A stretch of DNA of 14,999 bases from JAZLEZ01 sp045615505 (lineage in GTDB: Bacteria; Spirochaetota; Spirochaetia; Sphaerochaetales; Sphaerochaetaceae), in assembly GCA_045615505.1 (NCBI GenBank), contig JAZLEZ010000012.1, positions 1 to 14,999 on the forward strand, given 5' to 3'. This document shows positions 1 to 7,632 of this stretch, one piece after another; the first letter of the stretch is position 1; each line of letters starts with the position of its first letter. The notes beneath the pieces are model-generated. The model was given only the letters and a program-made list of their open reading frames with translations, had not been told where the DNA came from and searched no databases. Position numbers and translations under genes: made by a program.

Positions 1-68
1 TTTAGTGTCCACTTTTAGAGTAGCAACCTGATGCAACCTGCAGCTGAAAAGCTCCCGGTTATTAACTT

Positions 69-97
69 TATCAGCACTTTGTGTGTATATTTATGTA
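69..97 (+). promoter_or_regulatory. weak candidate promoter for the efflux operon, in the 149-base leader
   Basis: The stretch 1-149 holds no gene that I can support. The best sigma-70-like pair in it is TTATCA (69-74), a 17-base spacer and TATGTA (92-97). Both boxes are poor matches, and other AT-rich hexamers nearby (TATATT at 87, TAATAT at 96) could serve as well. The octamer GCAACCTG occurs twice at 23-30 and 33-40, and GTCCACTTTT lies at 7-16. No terminator-like hairpin was seen. Some promoter is expected here because the operon starts at 150 with no gene visible upstream. Confidence 0.22.
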
Positions 98-149
98 ATA
101 TTTATTTCTTTACTTGCCTGTGTGCAGTGAAAGGAGTATTACTTCAGTC

Positions 150-1460
150 ATGATGAAAAATATTGTACTAAAGAAACACCTGTTGGCTGTTACAGTCATC
201 CTGTGTATCACAGGCTCTTTATGGGCACAGCAATTATCTCCCGTAGAGGCGCAGAACAGGGCAGTTGAAAACAGCAAGAGCATTGAAATTGCAAAAAATA
301 AACTGCAGAAAACAATTAACAGCGCAGCAGTCAAAAGTTACTTGCCCACATTCTCATTGTCAGGCTCAATCTCAGAGAACCTTGATTTGACAAAAGATGT
401 CTCCGACTCACTGAAACATCCGGCAATAGAAATATCCGCAGGAATCAAATGGGCCATATCCAATCTGGATTTACAGGCAAAGGCATCAAACGACATCAGC
501 ATAAAAAAGGACATTTTGACACTGGAAAAAACAGCAATAACATTGAGAAACAGCGTCATAACATCATATTACAAACTTGTTTCGCTCAATGAAAGCATAA
601 GACAGTCGGAGAAATCAGTTGAAAATGCAGAATTTTCGTATGAAAGAACACTTGAAATGTACAACAATTCTAAGACAACGGAGCTTAGTTTGCTTCAGGC
701 AAAGATGAGCTATGAAGACAGCCTGTACTCACTTGAAAGCGCAAAAGCTTCGTATATGATAGCATTGGACACATTCAGGGATCTTACCGGAATAGAAGAA
801 GAATTTACGCTGGAAAAAATACCGCAAACAGAAGGACTTCATTTTGAAAAACTACCGGAAATTGCAGAAAAATATTTGAAAGACACAACTGCAATCAAAA
901 GTGCACAACTGGACATTGAAAGTGCAGAAATAAACGGAAAAAATACAATCGGCAAAAATAAAACTCCATCAGTTTCATTGACATCGAATCTCGGCTACGG
1001 ATTACAGAACAACAGAAAAGATTCATTTGAGAACTCACTCAATCTGAGTGCAACCGTAAAGGCAACAGTCCCTCTTGATGCTTACCTGCCTTGGACAAGC
1101 TCCCATGCATCGATATTGAATTCGGAAATAGACATTGACAATGCAGAGCTTACACTTGCAAGTACAGTTGAAAACCTGAATTCAAGTATCAGTCAGTCCG
1201 TATCTAATATTCAGACATACAAATCAAAAACGGATAATCTTAAAGCACATCTTGAGCTGTCGGAACAGAATTACAAACTGGTTACAGAGGCTTATGAAAA
1301 CGGATATGCATCTTACAGTGACCTGAACAATGCAAGAACAACTCTTGAAAAGGCTCAGGTTGAACTTACGAATAATGAAATGAATATAATCAATCAGCTT
1401 TGTTCTTTTGCATCTCTGCTGGAGTTGGATTTGAACAGCGTAATGGAGTATCTGAAATGA
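150..1460 (+). CDS. TolC-family outer-membrane efflux channel
   Basis: Predicted outer-membrane channel of an RND tripartite pump (outer membrane efflux protein family). The start is ATG at 150 (ATG also at 153), 13 bases after AAGGAG at 131-136. An in-frame TTG at 114 would put residues in front of the signal peptide and is not preferred. The N-terminus is a basic, hydrophobic signal peptide with likely cleavage after LWA, before QQLSP. The mature protein shows the usual two repeats of long, Ala/Ser/Asn/Glu-rich coiled-coil helices (roughly residues 130-220 and 335-430), each followed by strand-like segments. Its 436 aa is normal for the family. The stop overlaps the adaptor start by 4 bases (ATGA), which suggests translational coupling. 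Gene order matches Borrelia besC-besA-besB. The channel partner is inferred from context; substrates cannot be read from the sequence. Confidence 0.9.
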   Translation: MMKNIVLKKHLLAVTVILCITGSLWAQQLSPVEAQNRAVENSKSIEIAKNKLQKTINSAAVKSYLPTFSLSGSISENLDLTKDVSDSLKHPAIEISAGIKWAISNLDLQAKASNDISIKKDILTLEKTAITLRNSVITSYYKLVSLNESIRQSEKSVENAEFSYERTLEMYNNSKTTELSLLQAKMSYEDSLYSLESAKASYMIALDTFRDLTGIEEEFTLEKIPQTEGLHFEKLPEIAEKYLKDTTAIKSAQLDIESAEINGKNTIGKNKTPSVSLTSNLGYGLQNNRKDSFENSLNLSATVKATVPLDAYLPWTSSHASILNSEIDIDNAELTLASTVENLNSSISQSVSNIQTYKSKTDNLKAHLELSEQNYKLVTEAYENGYASYSDLNNARTTLEKAQVELTNNEMNIINQLCSFASLLELDLNSVMEYLK

Positions 1461-2395
1461 AAGGTGAAAAATTAGTAACATTTATTCTTACAATAATCGT
1501 ACTTGCAATGGTGGGGCTGGTAGTAGTACAGAACACCATAGGTTTGGATGCTCTGTTTTCACAGAGAAAAACCGGTCCTGTTCAGGAAAAACCGGTAACA
1601 AAGGCAACAGCTCCTACGGCAAATGTTGAGGTTATTACAGCAACCCGTTCAACATTCCTTAAAACAATAAATGTCAACGGAGAACTTGCGATAAAAGATT
1701 CGGGCAAAAACATCCCTGCCGATGTAAACGGAAAAATTACCGAAGTGCTGATTGAACGAGGTGACTATGTTGAAGCCGGACAGATTATTGCAAAAGCAGA
1801 CCCCTCAACTCCGGGAGCGCAGTACAAAATCAAAAACATTGAATCAAATGTCAGCGGAACCGTACTAAGCGTAGAAGCCTATGCAGGACAGAATGTTTCA
1901 TCTTCAACAACTGTTGCAACTGTCGGGAATCCCACGGACCTGATTCTCAAACTGAATGTACCTGAAAAGTATTTGTCAACATTTACAATCGGTTCTGAAG
2001 CATATTTCACAACAGCCGCCTGGCCTGAACTGGAGTACTCCGCAGAGGTATCGTATATAGGGAATTTTGTCAGCACTTCAACAAGAACAGTTGAAGTAGA
2101 ACTTACAATCAAGGACAGGAGTCCGTATTTACTTGAGGGAATGTTCGTAAAAACAAGACTTGTTGTAGAAAAACAGGAAAATGTATTTACCGTACCCACA
2201 CAGAGTGTTTCAACCTATCTCAGCGATGCAGTGCTTTACATTGTGAATCCGGAAAACAAAGCTGTCAGAACTGTTGTTGAAACCGGACACTACAATGACA
2301 GTGAAACAATCATTGTTTCCGGATTATCGGAAGGCGACAGAATTGTATCGGTAGGTTCCGTAACTGACGGAACTCCTGTAAACATCGTTAATTGA
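1457..2395 (+). CDS. RND efflux periplasmic adaptor (HlyD/AcrA family), hairpinless BesA-like
   Basis: Periplasmic membrane-fusion protein linking the RND permease to the outer-membrane channel. The start at 1457 overlaps the TolC stop and has GGAG at 1445-1448, 8 bases upstream; an in-frame start near 1400 lies inside the TolC gene and is rejected. There is an N-terminal membrane anchor (about residues 7-28) and no lipobox Cys. The first lipoyl half runs from about residue 86 to 115 (IPADVNGKITEVL...GDYVEAGQII) and the second from about 128 to 150 (SNVSGTVLSV...GQNV). Only about 13 residues join them, where AcrA-type adaptors carry a coiled-coil hairpin of many tens of residues. A beta-barrel domain (about 155-240) and a membrane-proximal domain follow. 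At 312 aa it is short for the family because of this gap. Borrelia BesA is described as hairpinless in the same way; the link to it is by architecture, not by alignment. Confidence 0.9.
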   Translation: MKGEKLVTFILTIIVLAMVGLVVVQNTIGLDALFSQRKTGPVQEKPVTKATAPTANVEVITATRSTFLKTINVNGELAIKDSGKNIPADVNGKITEVLIERGDYVEAGQIIAKADPSTPGAQYKIKNIESNVSGTVLSVEAYAGQNVSSSTTVATVGNPTDLILKLNVPEKYLSTFTIGSEAYFTTAAWPELEYSAEVSYIGNFVSTSTRTVEVELTIKDRSPYLLEGMFVKTRLVVEKQENVFTVPTQSVSTYLSDAVLYIVNPENKAVRTVVETGHYNDSETIIVSGLSEGDRIVSVGSVTDGTPVNIVN

Positions 2396-2408
2396 CAGGA
2401 GGCCGCAG

Positions 2409-5400
2409 ATGACATTATCTGAATTATCTGTACGAAGACCTGTCTTTGTGACAATGGTATTTGTATTGATAGCAGTCATAGCCTGTATATTCATACCCAA
2501 ACTTGATATAGCCCTTTATCCGTCTGTAAATATGCCGTTTCTCATGGTAAATGTTACTTGTACAGGAGCAGGGCCGGAAGAAATAGAAATGCAGGTTTCC
2601 AAAATACTTGAAAACCAGCTGGGCTCTATAGAAGGATTGGAAAACATTACTACCAATGCCAATTCGGGCTCGTGCAGTGCAACACTTGAATTCTCATACA
2701 AAACAGACCTTGATGAAGCTGCAAATACAGTAAACAACAAGCTGTCTTCAATAACAAGAAGCCTGCCCGATTGGGCCAGTAATCCTACAATGTACCGATT
2801 TGACCAAAGCTCCAACAGCTCGGAAATCGTTACTCTCAGAATCACAGGTCCATACCCACAGGATGACCTGAAAACAATAGCAGAAGACACAGCGGCAAAC
2901 CTAATTCTAAGAATCGAAGGAGTCGGCGGAGTAAATGTACGAGGAAGAGATAATTCAAAATATCTTGTATCCGTTGACCCTACAAGACTTGCAGCATTGA
3001 ATCTTACTCTCAATCAGGTTTCATCCGCCCTGTCATCACGCAATACACAGGGAACCGGAGGAAGTGTTGAAATGGGAGATATGACATATCAGTTCACACT
3101 TGACTCCCGTTTCAGAAGTCTGGAAGAAATCAGAGATACCGTAATTACAAAAATCAACGGAATCGAGATTCGGGTAAGTGATGTTGCAAATGTTCATATA
3201 GATACTTCCAATACAGGCTCAATGAGCTATATAAACGGAGAACCTGTTGTAACAATCAGTGTTTCCAATGAGGCCGATGCCAACGCAAGTTCCGTTGCCG
3301 ATTCAGTAATAGCTTCACTGGATGAAATCAACAGTCAGCTGCCTTCCGGAGTAAAACTATCACTTCAGAGAAATCAGACATCCATGATATCATCAACAAT
3401 AAACGAAGTTTACAAGAGTGCCATAGAAGGCGTTATTCTTGCTTCCTTGATAATCTTTGTTTTTCTCCGCGGTTTCAGAACGACATTTATCATAGCTATA
3501 TCGATGCCTATCAGTATTCTCATTACATTGATGACAATGTCGATTGCAAAAATTACGGTAAACAGCATCAGTATGAGCGGACTTATTCTTGGAATAGGAA
3601 TGATAGTCGATGCTTCAATATGTATTCTTGAAAACTCTTACCAGTATAGGGAAAAAGGCTATAAACCGGCAGTATCAGCCATAATGGGAAGTAAGAGAAT
3701 GTTCAATGCAATTATGGCATCAACTCTCACAACGGTCTGTGTATTCATTCCGATTATTATTTACAGAGCAGATCTGGGAATGATGGGAATGATGTTTCAG
3801 GATTTGATTTATACAATCTGTATATCTCTGCTGTCCTCATTATTTGTTGCAGTACTTCTGGTGCCTGCCCTGTTCGGCAGTATTCTCAAAGTTGATTCCA
3901 GAGTGCAGAACCCGATAGGATTTGCTCCGCTCAGATTACTTGACAACCTTATGAACAGAATAGAAAAGGGGATGCAGAATGTTTATGCAAAGATATTGAG
4001 ATATTGCCTCAGGCACAGACTTCTATTCATTCTTCTGCTTGTCTGTCTTCTGGTTTTCAGTTTGGGATTTATGAAAAACATCGGAATGTCGCTTACACCG
4101 CAGTCAAGTACCGATGATTCCGTAAGATTGTCCCTTACAATGCCGAACGGAACCGTCAACTCAGTTGTTTCTGCAGAAGTATTCAGGGTTGAGGAACTGA
4201 TAGAAAACAATCTGCCGAAGGATGCTTATGAAAGCATTTCCGCCAGAACAGGCTCAAACGGTTCTTTGGAAATAATTCTCCCGGATATTACCGAACAGAA
4301 GTATTCTGCTTCGGAAGTCAAAAAGATGATTACTCCGTTGCTCGGAGGAAATGCACGTGCAACATGGTCATTCTCAAGCGGACGCGGATATGGAGGAGGT
4401 TCTTCAATCAATGTTGTGATTCACAGTGCAGACAGTTCACTTGCAATGCAGGCCTGTGATGAAATATCGGCAATAATTGCAACCTATGCTCCGGATGCGC
4501 AGAACATATCGTCAGATATTGCAAACGGTGCACCGAAGTACAGCATTATTGTAGATCAGGAAACTGCTTCTGCTTTGGGAGTATCTCCCAGTTCTGTTCT
4601 TTCAACCGTTCAGAATGCACTGTCCGGAATAAAATCCACAACGCTGAATACTTTCAGTGATACAACAACATATAAACTGACGGTTGAATTGGATGAAGAT
4701 ACAATAACAAACCTCAACGATATAGGCTCCCTTCTGGTGCAATCCAACGGCGGCAAAGTCCGTCTTGACAGTTTTGTCTCATTCGAGCGGGGTTCTTCTG
4801 CAAGAAGCATCAGACGCGAGAACAAGAGCAGAATCAACCATGTCACGGCTTCTGCAAGAGAGGGAGTATCAGCAAGTATCGTGCAGTCTCAGGTTGACAA
4901 AGCACTGGAAGAACACCTTATTCTCCCTGAAGGAGTCTCAATTGAACAGGCCGGTGAAATGAACGATTTCAGAAATTTTGCTCCGACTATTATTGCAATA
5001 GTGGTAATAGCTCTGGTTTTGGTTTATGCAGTAATGGCAGCTCAGTTTGAATCACTGTCGGATCCGTTTATTGTCTTTGCTACAATTCCGATGCTTTCAA
5101 TAGGTGTCGTGGGAATACATCTGATAATGGGACAGGATTTCTCGCTTTTCTCAATCGTGGGAATTGTATCCCTGATAGGAGTTGTCGTAAACAACGGTAT
5201 CGTTCTTGTTGATGCAATAAATTATGAAGTCAGTCACAAAACAAGAATTCTTGAAGCATGTGAAATTGTTGCAAAACAGAGACTCAGACCGATTCTGATG
5301 ACAACGCTTACCACTGTAGGAGGAATGCTTCCAATGGCATTTTTCCCCGGTGAAGGTTCTGAAATGATGCAGCCTATTGCCGTTACATTCGTAGGCGGAA

Positions 5401-5552
5401 TGATTACAGGTGCTTTGCTGACATTGCTCCTTTCCCCTGTATTGTATTCCATATTCAACAAGAGAAAGGAAAAACACTTTGATGACCCTATGTCTTTGGG
5501 TAATCAGCTCGCCGAATATGAAAGATTGCTCAGTGAAGGGCATATAGATTGA
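2409..5552 (+). CDS. RND family efflux permease (HAE1/AcrB-like)
   Basis: Inner-membrane proton-driven drug/solute exporter, the engine of the three-gene pump. The start ATG has a full AGGAGG at 2397-2402, 6 bases away, and lies 13 bases after the adaptor stop. The 1047 aa show the duplicated RND plan: TM1 at about residues 11-31, a porter loop with GAGPEEIE, a central helix bundle at about 335-495, a second TM start at about 540-560, a second porter loop, and a final bundle from about 855. In TM4 the relay motif reads GMIVDASICILEN: D401 is present, but the residue matching the second Asp of AcrB (D408) is Ala402. In TM10 the motif is VVVNNGIVLVD (N928, N929, D935) instead of the Lys of AcrB. 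Both variants resemble the non-proteobacterial HAE1 subgroup. Substrate is unknown. Only 8 bases separate its stop from the next start, so downstream genes may be co-transcribed. Confidence 0.93.
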   Translation: MTLSELSVRRPVFVTMVFVLIAVIACIFIPKLDIALYPSVNMPFLMVNVTCTGAGPEEIEMQVSKILENQLGSIEGLENITTNANSGSCSATLEFSYKTDLDEAANTVNNKLSSITRSLPDWASNPTMYRFDQSSNSSEIVTLRITGPYPQDDLKTIAEDTAANLILRIEGVGGVNVRGRDNSKYLVSVDPTRLAALNLTLNQVSSALSSRNTQGTGGSVEMGDMTYQFTLDSRFRSLEEIRDTVITKINGIEIRVSDVANVHIDTSNTGSMSYINGEPVVTISVSNEADANASSVADSVIASLDEINSQLPSGVKLSLQRNQTSMISSTINEVYKSAIEGVILASLIIFVFLRGFRTTFIIAISMPISILITLMTMSIAKITVNSISMSGLILGIGMIVDASICILENSYQYREKGYKPAVSAIMGSKRMFNAIMASTLTTVCVFIPIIIYRADLGMMGMMFQDLIYTICISLLSSLFVAVLLVPALFGSILKVDSRVQNPIGFAPLRLLDNLMNRIEKGMQNVYAKILRYCLRHRLLFILLLVCLLVFSLGFMKNIGMSLTPQSSTDDSVRLSLTMPNGTVNSVVSAEVFRVEELIENNLPKDAYESISARTGSNGSLEIILPDITEQKYSASEVKKMITPLLGGNARATWSFSSGRGYGGGSSINVVIHSADSSLAMQACDEISAIIATYAPDAQNISSDIANGAPKYSIIVDQETASALGVSPSSVLSTVQNALSGIKSTTLNTFSDTTTYKLTVELDEDTITNLNDIGSLLVQSNGGKVRLDSFVSFERGSSARSIRRENKSRINHVTASAREGVSASIVQSQVDKALEEHLILPEGVSIEQAGEMNDFRNFAPTIIAIVVIALVLVYAVMAAQFESLSDPFIVFATIPMLSIGVVGIHLIMGQDFSLFSIVGIVSLIGVVVNNGIVLVDAINYEVSHKTRILEACEIVAKQRLRPILMTTLTTVGGMLPMAFFPGEGSEMMQPIAVTFVGGMITGALLTLLLSPVLYSIFNKRKEKHFDDPMSLGNQLAEYERLLSEGHID

Positions 5553-5560
5553 GGTAAAAA

Positions 5561-5647
5561 ATGAAACTTTTATTAGACAGTGCAGATACGGATGCTTTAA
5601 GAAAACTCTGTGAATATTATCCTGTTGACGGGGTGAACAGTCCATGA
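5561..5647 (+). pseudogene. 5' remnant of a fructose-6-phosphate aldolase/transaldolase-like gene
   Basis: A short frame of 28 codons with a good ribosome binding site (GAGGT at 5551-5555, 5 bases before the ATG). It begins MKLLLDSADTDALRKL and continues to PVDGV, which is the first beta-strand and helix of the FSA/TalC class of small transaldolases (E. coli FSA: an LDTSD...FPLAGVTTNPSI pattern). The diagnostic TTNPSI that should follow GV is missing; instead the sequence runs into unrelated codons and stops at 5645-5647. An intact family member has about 215-220 residues, so nearly 90% is gone and the lysine Schiff-base site is absent. The stop overlaps the ATG at 5644 (ATGA), so ribosomes could pass to the next fragment. 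The enzyme would have interconverted fructose-6-phosphate with dihydroxyacetone plus glyceraldehyde, or acted as a transaldolase. Confidence 0.75.
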
Positions 5648-5982
5648 TGAAAAATCCTGACAATTGGATAAAACATTATCACGGTACAGATGATGAGCTG
5701 AAGGCTAAGAGAATGTTCAGCTATTCCGACCGTTGCCGCTATTATATGGCTCAGAGTGAGGTTGTTTCTGCTGTTGATAAGCTTTTGAAGAATATGAACG
5801 GTGTTGAAATACCTATGGGAATGTTGCATCAGTTCATGCCTTATCAGTATTTTAAAGTAAGAGACGGGAAGCTCAAACCTACAGCTGAAAATCTTGTCAA
5901 GGATTGTGTTGTGGCAATTATCGAAGATTATAATTATGCAACGAAACTCGGGTACGAAATTGCAAATACAAAGATTGTATGA
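5644..5982 (+). pseudogene. 3' remnant of a GatZ/KbaZ-like gene (tagatose-bisphosphate aldolase non-catalytic subunit)
   Basis: A 112-codon frame that matches the C-terminal quarter of GatZ/KbaZ as I recall the E. coli protein: NPDNWIKHYHG aligns with EPQYWKKYYRT, FSYSDRCRYY with YSLSDRIRYY, and GVEIPMGMLHQFMPYQY with GVDIPLGMISQYLPKQF. GatZ is about 420 aa, so roughly 300 N-terminal residues, including the barrel fold, are missing. Homology seems to extend a few codons upstream in the same frame (from about 5635), which puts the breakpoint at about 5632-5638. GatZ/KbaZ supports the class II tagatose-1,6-bisphosphate aldolase GatY/KbaY; neither that enzyme nor a sugar transporter is in the window. 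A start at 5644 is coupled by ATGA to the aldolase remnant, so a stable product cannot be excluded. The stop overlaps the next gene by 4 bases, as in an intact operon. Confidence 0.75.
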
Positions 5983-6674
5983 TGTCGCATATTAAAGCTG
6001 TTCTTTGGGATTTGGATTCTACTCTCATTGATTATCATGTTCCGGAAAGAAATGCTATTATCAGATGTTTTGAGGATTTCAAGCTGGGCCCTTGTCCTGA
6101 AGAATTTCTTCGCTCTTATCATGATGTGAACATAAAGTGGTGGGATAAACTTGAAAAGGGTTTGATGTCAAAGGAAGAGATTACCGTGGGCCGTTTTACG
6201 GAAATGCTTGAAACTTTCGGTTACGATGCTTCTGTTGCTTCGGAATTCAATGATGATTATATGGACAGACTCGGTGATATGGTTTGTCCTGTTACGGGAG
6301 CTGTTGAAGTTCTTTCTGCCCTGCATGGCAAGGTTTTTCAGGCGATTGCTACAAACGGGGTTGTCAAGACACAGCAGAAGAAGATTGCAAATTCCGGTTT
6401 TGCTTCTTTCATAGATAAGGTTTACATTTCCGGTCTTCTGGGAGCAGACAAGCCTTCGGTTGAGTTTTTCAACAGAATTCTGGAAGATTTGCCGGGTTTG
6501 AAAAAGAGCGAAATAATGATGGTAGGAGATTCTCTTACCAGTGATATGAAAGGCGGAAACAATACAGGGCTGGTATGCTGTTGGTTCAATCCCGAACACA
6601 AGTCTGCCGATCCGTTACTTAAAATCGATTATGAAATATATGATTTGAAAGATATTTTGGAGGTAATAAAATGA
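5979..6674 (+). CDS. yjjG: YjjG-type HAD pyrimidine 5'-nucleotidase / phosphatase
   Basis: Cytosolic haloacid-dehalogenase phosphatase. Motif I is DLDST (two Asp, nucleophile and acid/base) near residue 11-15, motif II is the TNG at about 125, the motif III Lys lies in GADKPS, and motif IV is GDSLTSD. The cap and the C-terminal CWFNPEHK segment resemble E. coli YjjG (CWLNAHH), a house-cleaning nucleotidase for non-canonical pyrimidine nucleotides. In a sugar operon an alternative role as a sugar-phosphate phosphatase is possible. The length of 231 aa is normal. The start is taken at 5979, overlapping the GatZ-remnant stop (ATGA); ATG at 5982 is equally possible, and no strong ribosome binding site is visible, which fits translational coupling. 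It overlaps the next gene by 4 bases. Third positions are T-rich, unlike the efflux genes just upstream. Confidence 0.82.
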   Translation: MMSHIKAVLWDLDSTLIDYHVPERNAIIRCFEDFKLGPCPEEFLRSYHDVNIKWWDKLEKGLMSKEEITVGRFTEMLETFGYDASVASEFNDDYMDRLGDMVCPVTGAVEVLSALHGKVFQAIATNGVVKTQQKKIANSGFASFIDKVYISGLLGADKPSVEFFNRILEDLPGLKKSEIMMVGDSLTSDMKGGNNTGLVCCWFNPEHKSADPLLKIDYEIYDLKDILEVIK

Positions 6675-7462
6675 GTTGGCTTAATCTTGAAAACAAGGTT
6701 GCTGTTGTTACAGGAGGTTCGAGCGGAATCGGTCTGACTGTTGTAAAGGAACTGCTGAATGACGGTGTTAAGGTTGCAGTTTGTGATATCAATCCTCCGG
6801 AATGTCTTGAAAATGATAACCTTTTTTTTGTAAAGACCGATGTTACCGGTACAGACAGTGTAAATGCTATGGTCGATGAAGTTGTAAAGCATTTCGGAAC
6901 CATTGATATTCTAGTAAACAATGCAGGAATTAACATTCCATGTCTTCTTGTAGATGAAAGACATCAGTACGAATTGAATGACACTGTTTGGGATAAGGTT
7001 ATGAATGTAAACCTGAAGGGTGTTTTTCATTGTGCTCAGGCTTGCGGAAGGATAATGGTTGCAAAGCACAGCGGTGTAATAATCAATATGTCTTCTGAAA
7101 GCGGGCTTGAAGGTTCCGAGGGACAGAGTGTTTATGCTGCCACAAAAAATGCGGTAAATTCACTTACGCGTTCTTGGGCAAAGGAACTGGGAAAGAAAGG
7201 TGTGAGAGTAGTTGGGGTTGCTCCCGGAGTCATAGAGGCTACAGGTCTCAGAACTCTTGCCTACGAAACAGCTCTTGCTTATACAAGAAACATTTCTGTT
7301 GAAAAGCTTCGTGCAGGATATGAAAGTACTTCCACAACACCGCTCGGAAGAAGCGGAAAGCTTACGGAAGTTGCCAGTACGGTTGCATTTCTTGCAAGCG
7401 AAAAAGCCGCTTACATCCATGGCGTAACATTAAATGTTGCAGGTGGAAAAACCAGAGGTTAA
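6671..7462 (+). CDS. sorD: SorD-like D-glucitol-6-phosphate 2-dehydrogenase (SDR family)
   Basis: Classical short-chain dehydrogenase, predicted to oxidise sorbitol-6-phosphate to fructose-6-phosphate with NAD(P). The Rossmann motif is TGGSSGIG (residues 14-21); D39 at the end of strand 2 favours NAD; NNAG is at 83-86. The catalytic residues are N114, S142, Y155 and K159 (YAATK). Several stretches match Klebsiella SorD as I remember it: SSESGLEGSEGQS, SWAKELGKKG, RVVGVAPG, TRNISVE and the C-terminus NVAGGKTRG. The LLVDE...YELN insert is also shared. The start has GGAGG at 6659-6663, 7 bases upstream, and overlaps the HAD stop (ATGA). Its product, fructose-6-phosphate, is the substrate of the aldolase whose remnant lies upstream, so these genes probably belonged to one hexitol/sorbose operon. 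Substrate is inferred from similarity only. Confidence 0.82.
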   Translation: MSWLNLENKVAVVTGGSSGIGLTVVKELLNDGVKVAVCDINPPECLENDNLFFVKTDVTGTDSVNAMVDEVVKHFGTIDILVNNAGINIPCLLVDERHQYELNDTVWDKVMNVNLKGVFHCAQACGRIMVAKHSGVIINMSSESGLEGSEGQSVYAATKNAVNSLTRSWAKELGKKGVRVVGVAPGVIEATGLRTLAYETALAYTRNISVEKLRAGYESTSTTPLGRSGKLTEVASTVAFLASEKAAYIHGVTLNVAGGKTRG

Positions 7463-7474
7463 TATAGTTTTAAG

Positions 7475-7620
7475 AAGGCACTTTCAAAACTGATATTTGT
7501 GAAGATCGGATTTGAATTTTCGAAGAGGAAACCATTTTTGATAATTGATGTAATACTTTTTGTATTATGGAATTAGCAAAAATGTGCTTTTAAACGCAAA
7601 GGCAGTTTTGAGAGTGTCTC
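7475..7620. mobile_element. MITE-like element with terminal inverted repeats and TAAG duplication
   Basis: A 146-base AT-rich non-coding segment fills almost the whole gap between the SDR and DUF362 genes. Its ends form an imperfect 18-base inverted repeat (7475-7492 against 7603-7620, 15 of 18 identical); the shared core is CACT-T/C-TCAAAACTG. As RNA, 7476-7492 pairs with 7603-7619 over 17 bp with two G·U pairs, closing a 110-base loop. It is flanked on both sides by TAAG (7471-7474 and 7621-7624; the next base is A on both sides, but on the left it falls inside the repeat). Inverted ends, a short flanking duplication and no coding capacity are the marks of a MITE. The alternative is a plain regulatory long-range stem. 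Inside is a small hairpin, TAATAC/GTATTA (7551-7567). The right duplication forms part of the AAGAGG ribosome binding site of the next gene. Confidence 0.5.
7538..7568 (+). promoter_or_regulatory. possible promoter for the DUF362 gene inside the MITE-like element
   Basis: TTGATA (7538-7543) is followed after 19 bases by TATTAT (7563-7568). The -35 box is good, but the spacer is 2 bases longer than ideal and the -10 box is imperfect and part of a small hairpin. If real, the inserted element supplies the promoter of the downstream gene. No other convincing pair was found between 7463 and 7632. Confidence 0.25.
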
Positions 7621-7632
7621 TAAGAGGTGTCT

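Noticed and set aside
2516..3013. A 165-codon minus-strand frame
   Set aside because: It is opposite well-conserved RND porter-domain coding sequence, and its composition is that of an antisense shadow.
5561..5647. A functional small protein or leader peptide for the downstream genes
   Set aside because: Its 25 codons follow the transaldolase N-terminus too closely, so a truncated gene is the simpler reading, although chance coupling to the next frame remains possible.
5151..5663. A 170-codon minus-strand frame rich in Cys/His
   Set aside because: It lies almost wholly opposite the end of the RND permease gene, which has clear family motifs, and it has no ribosome binding site or recognisable domain; it is a shadow frame.
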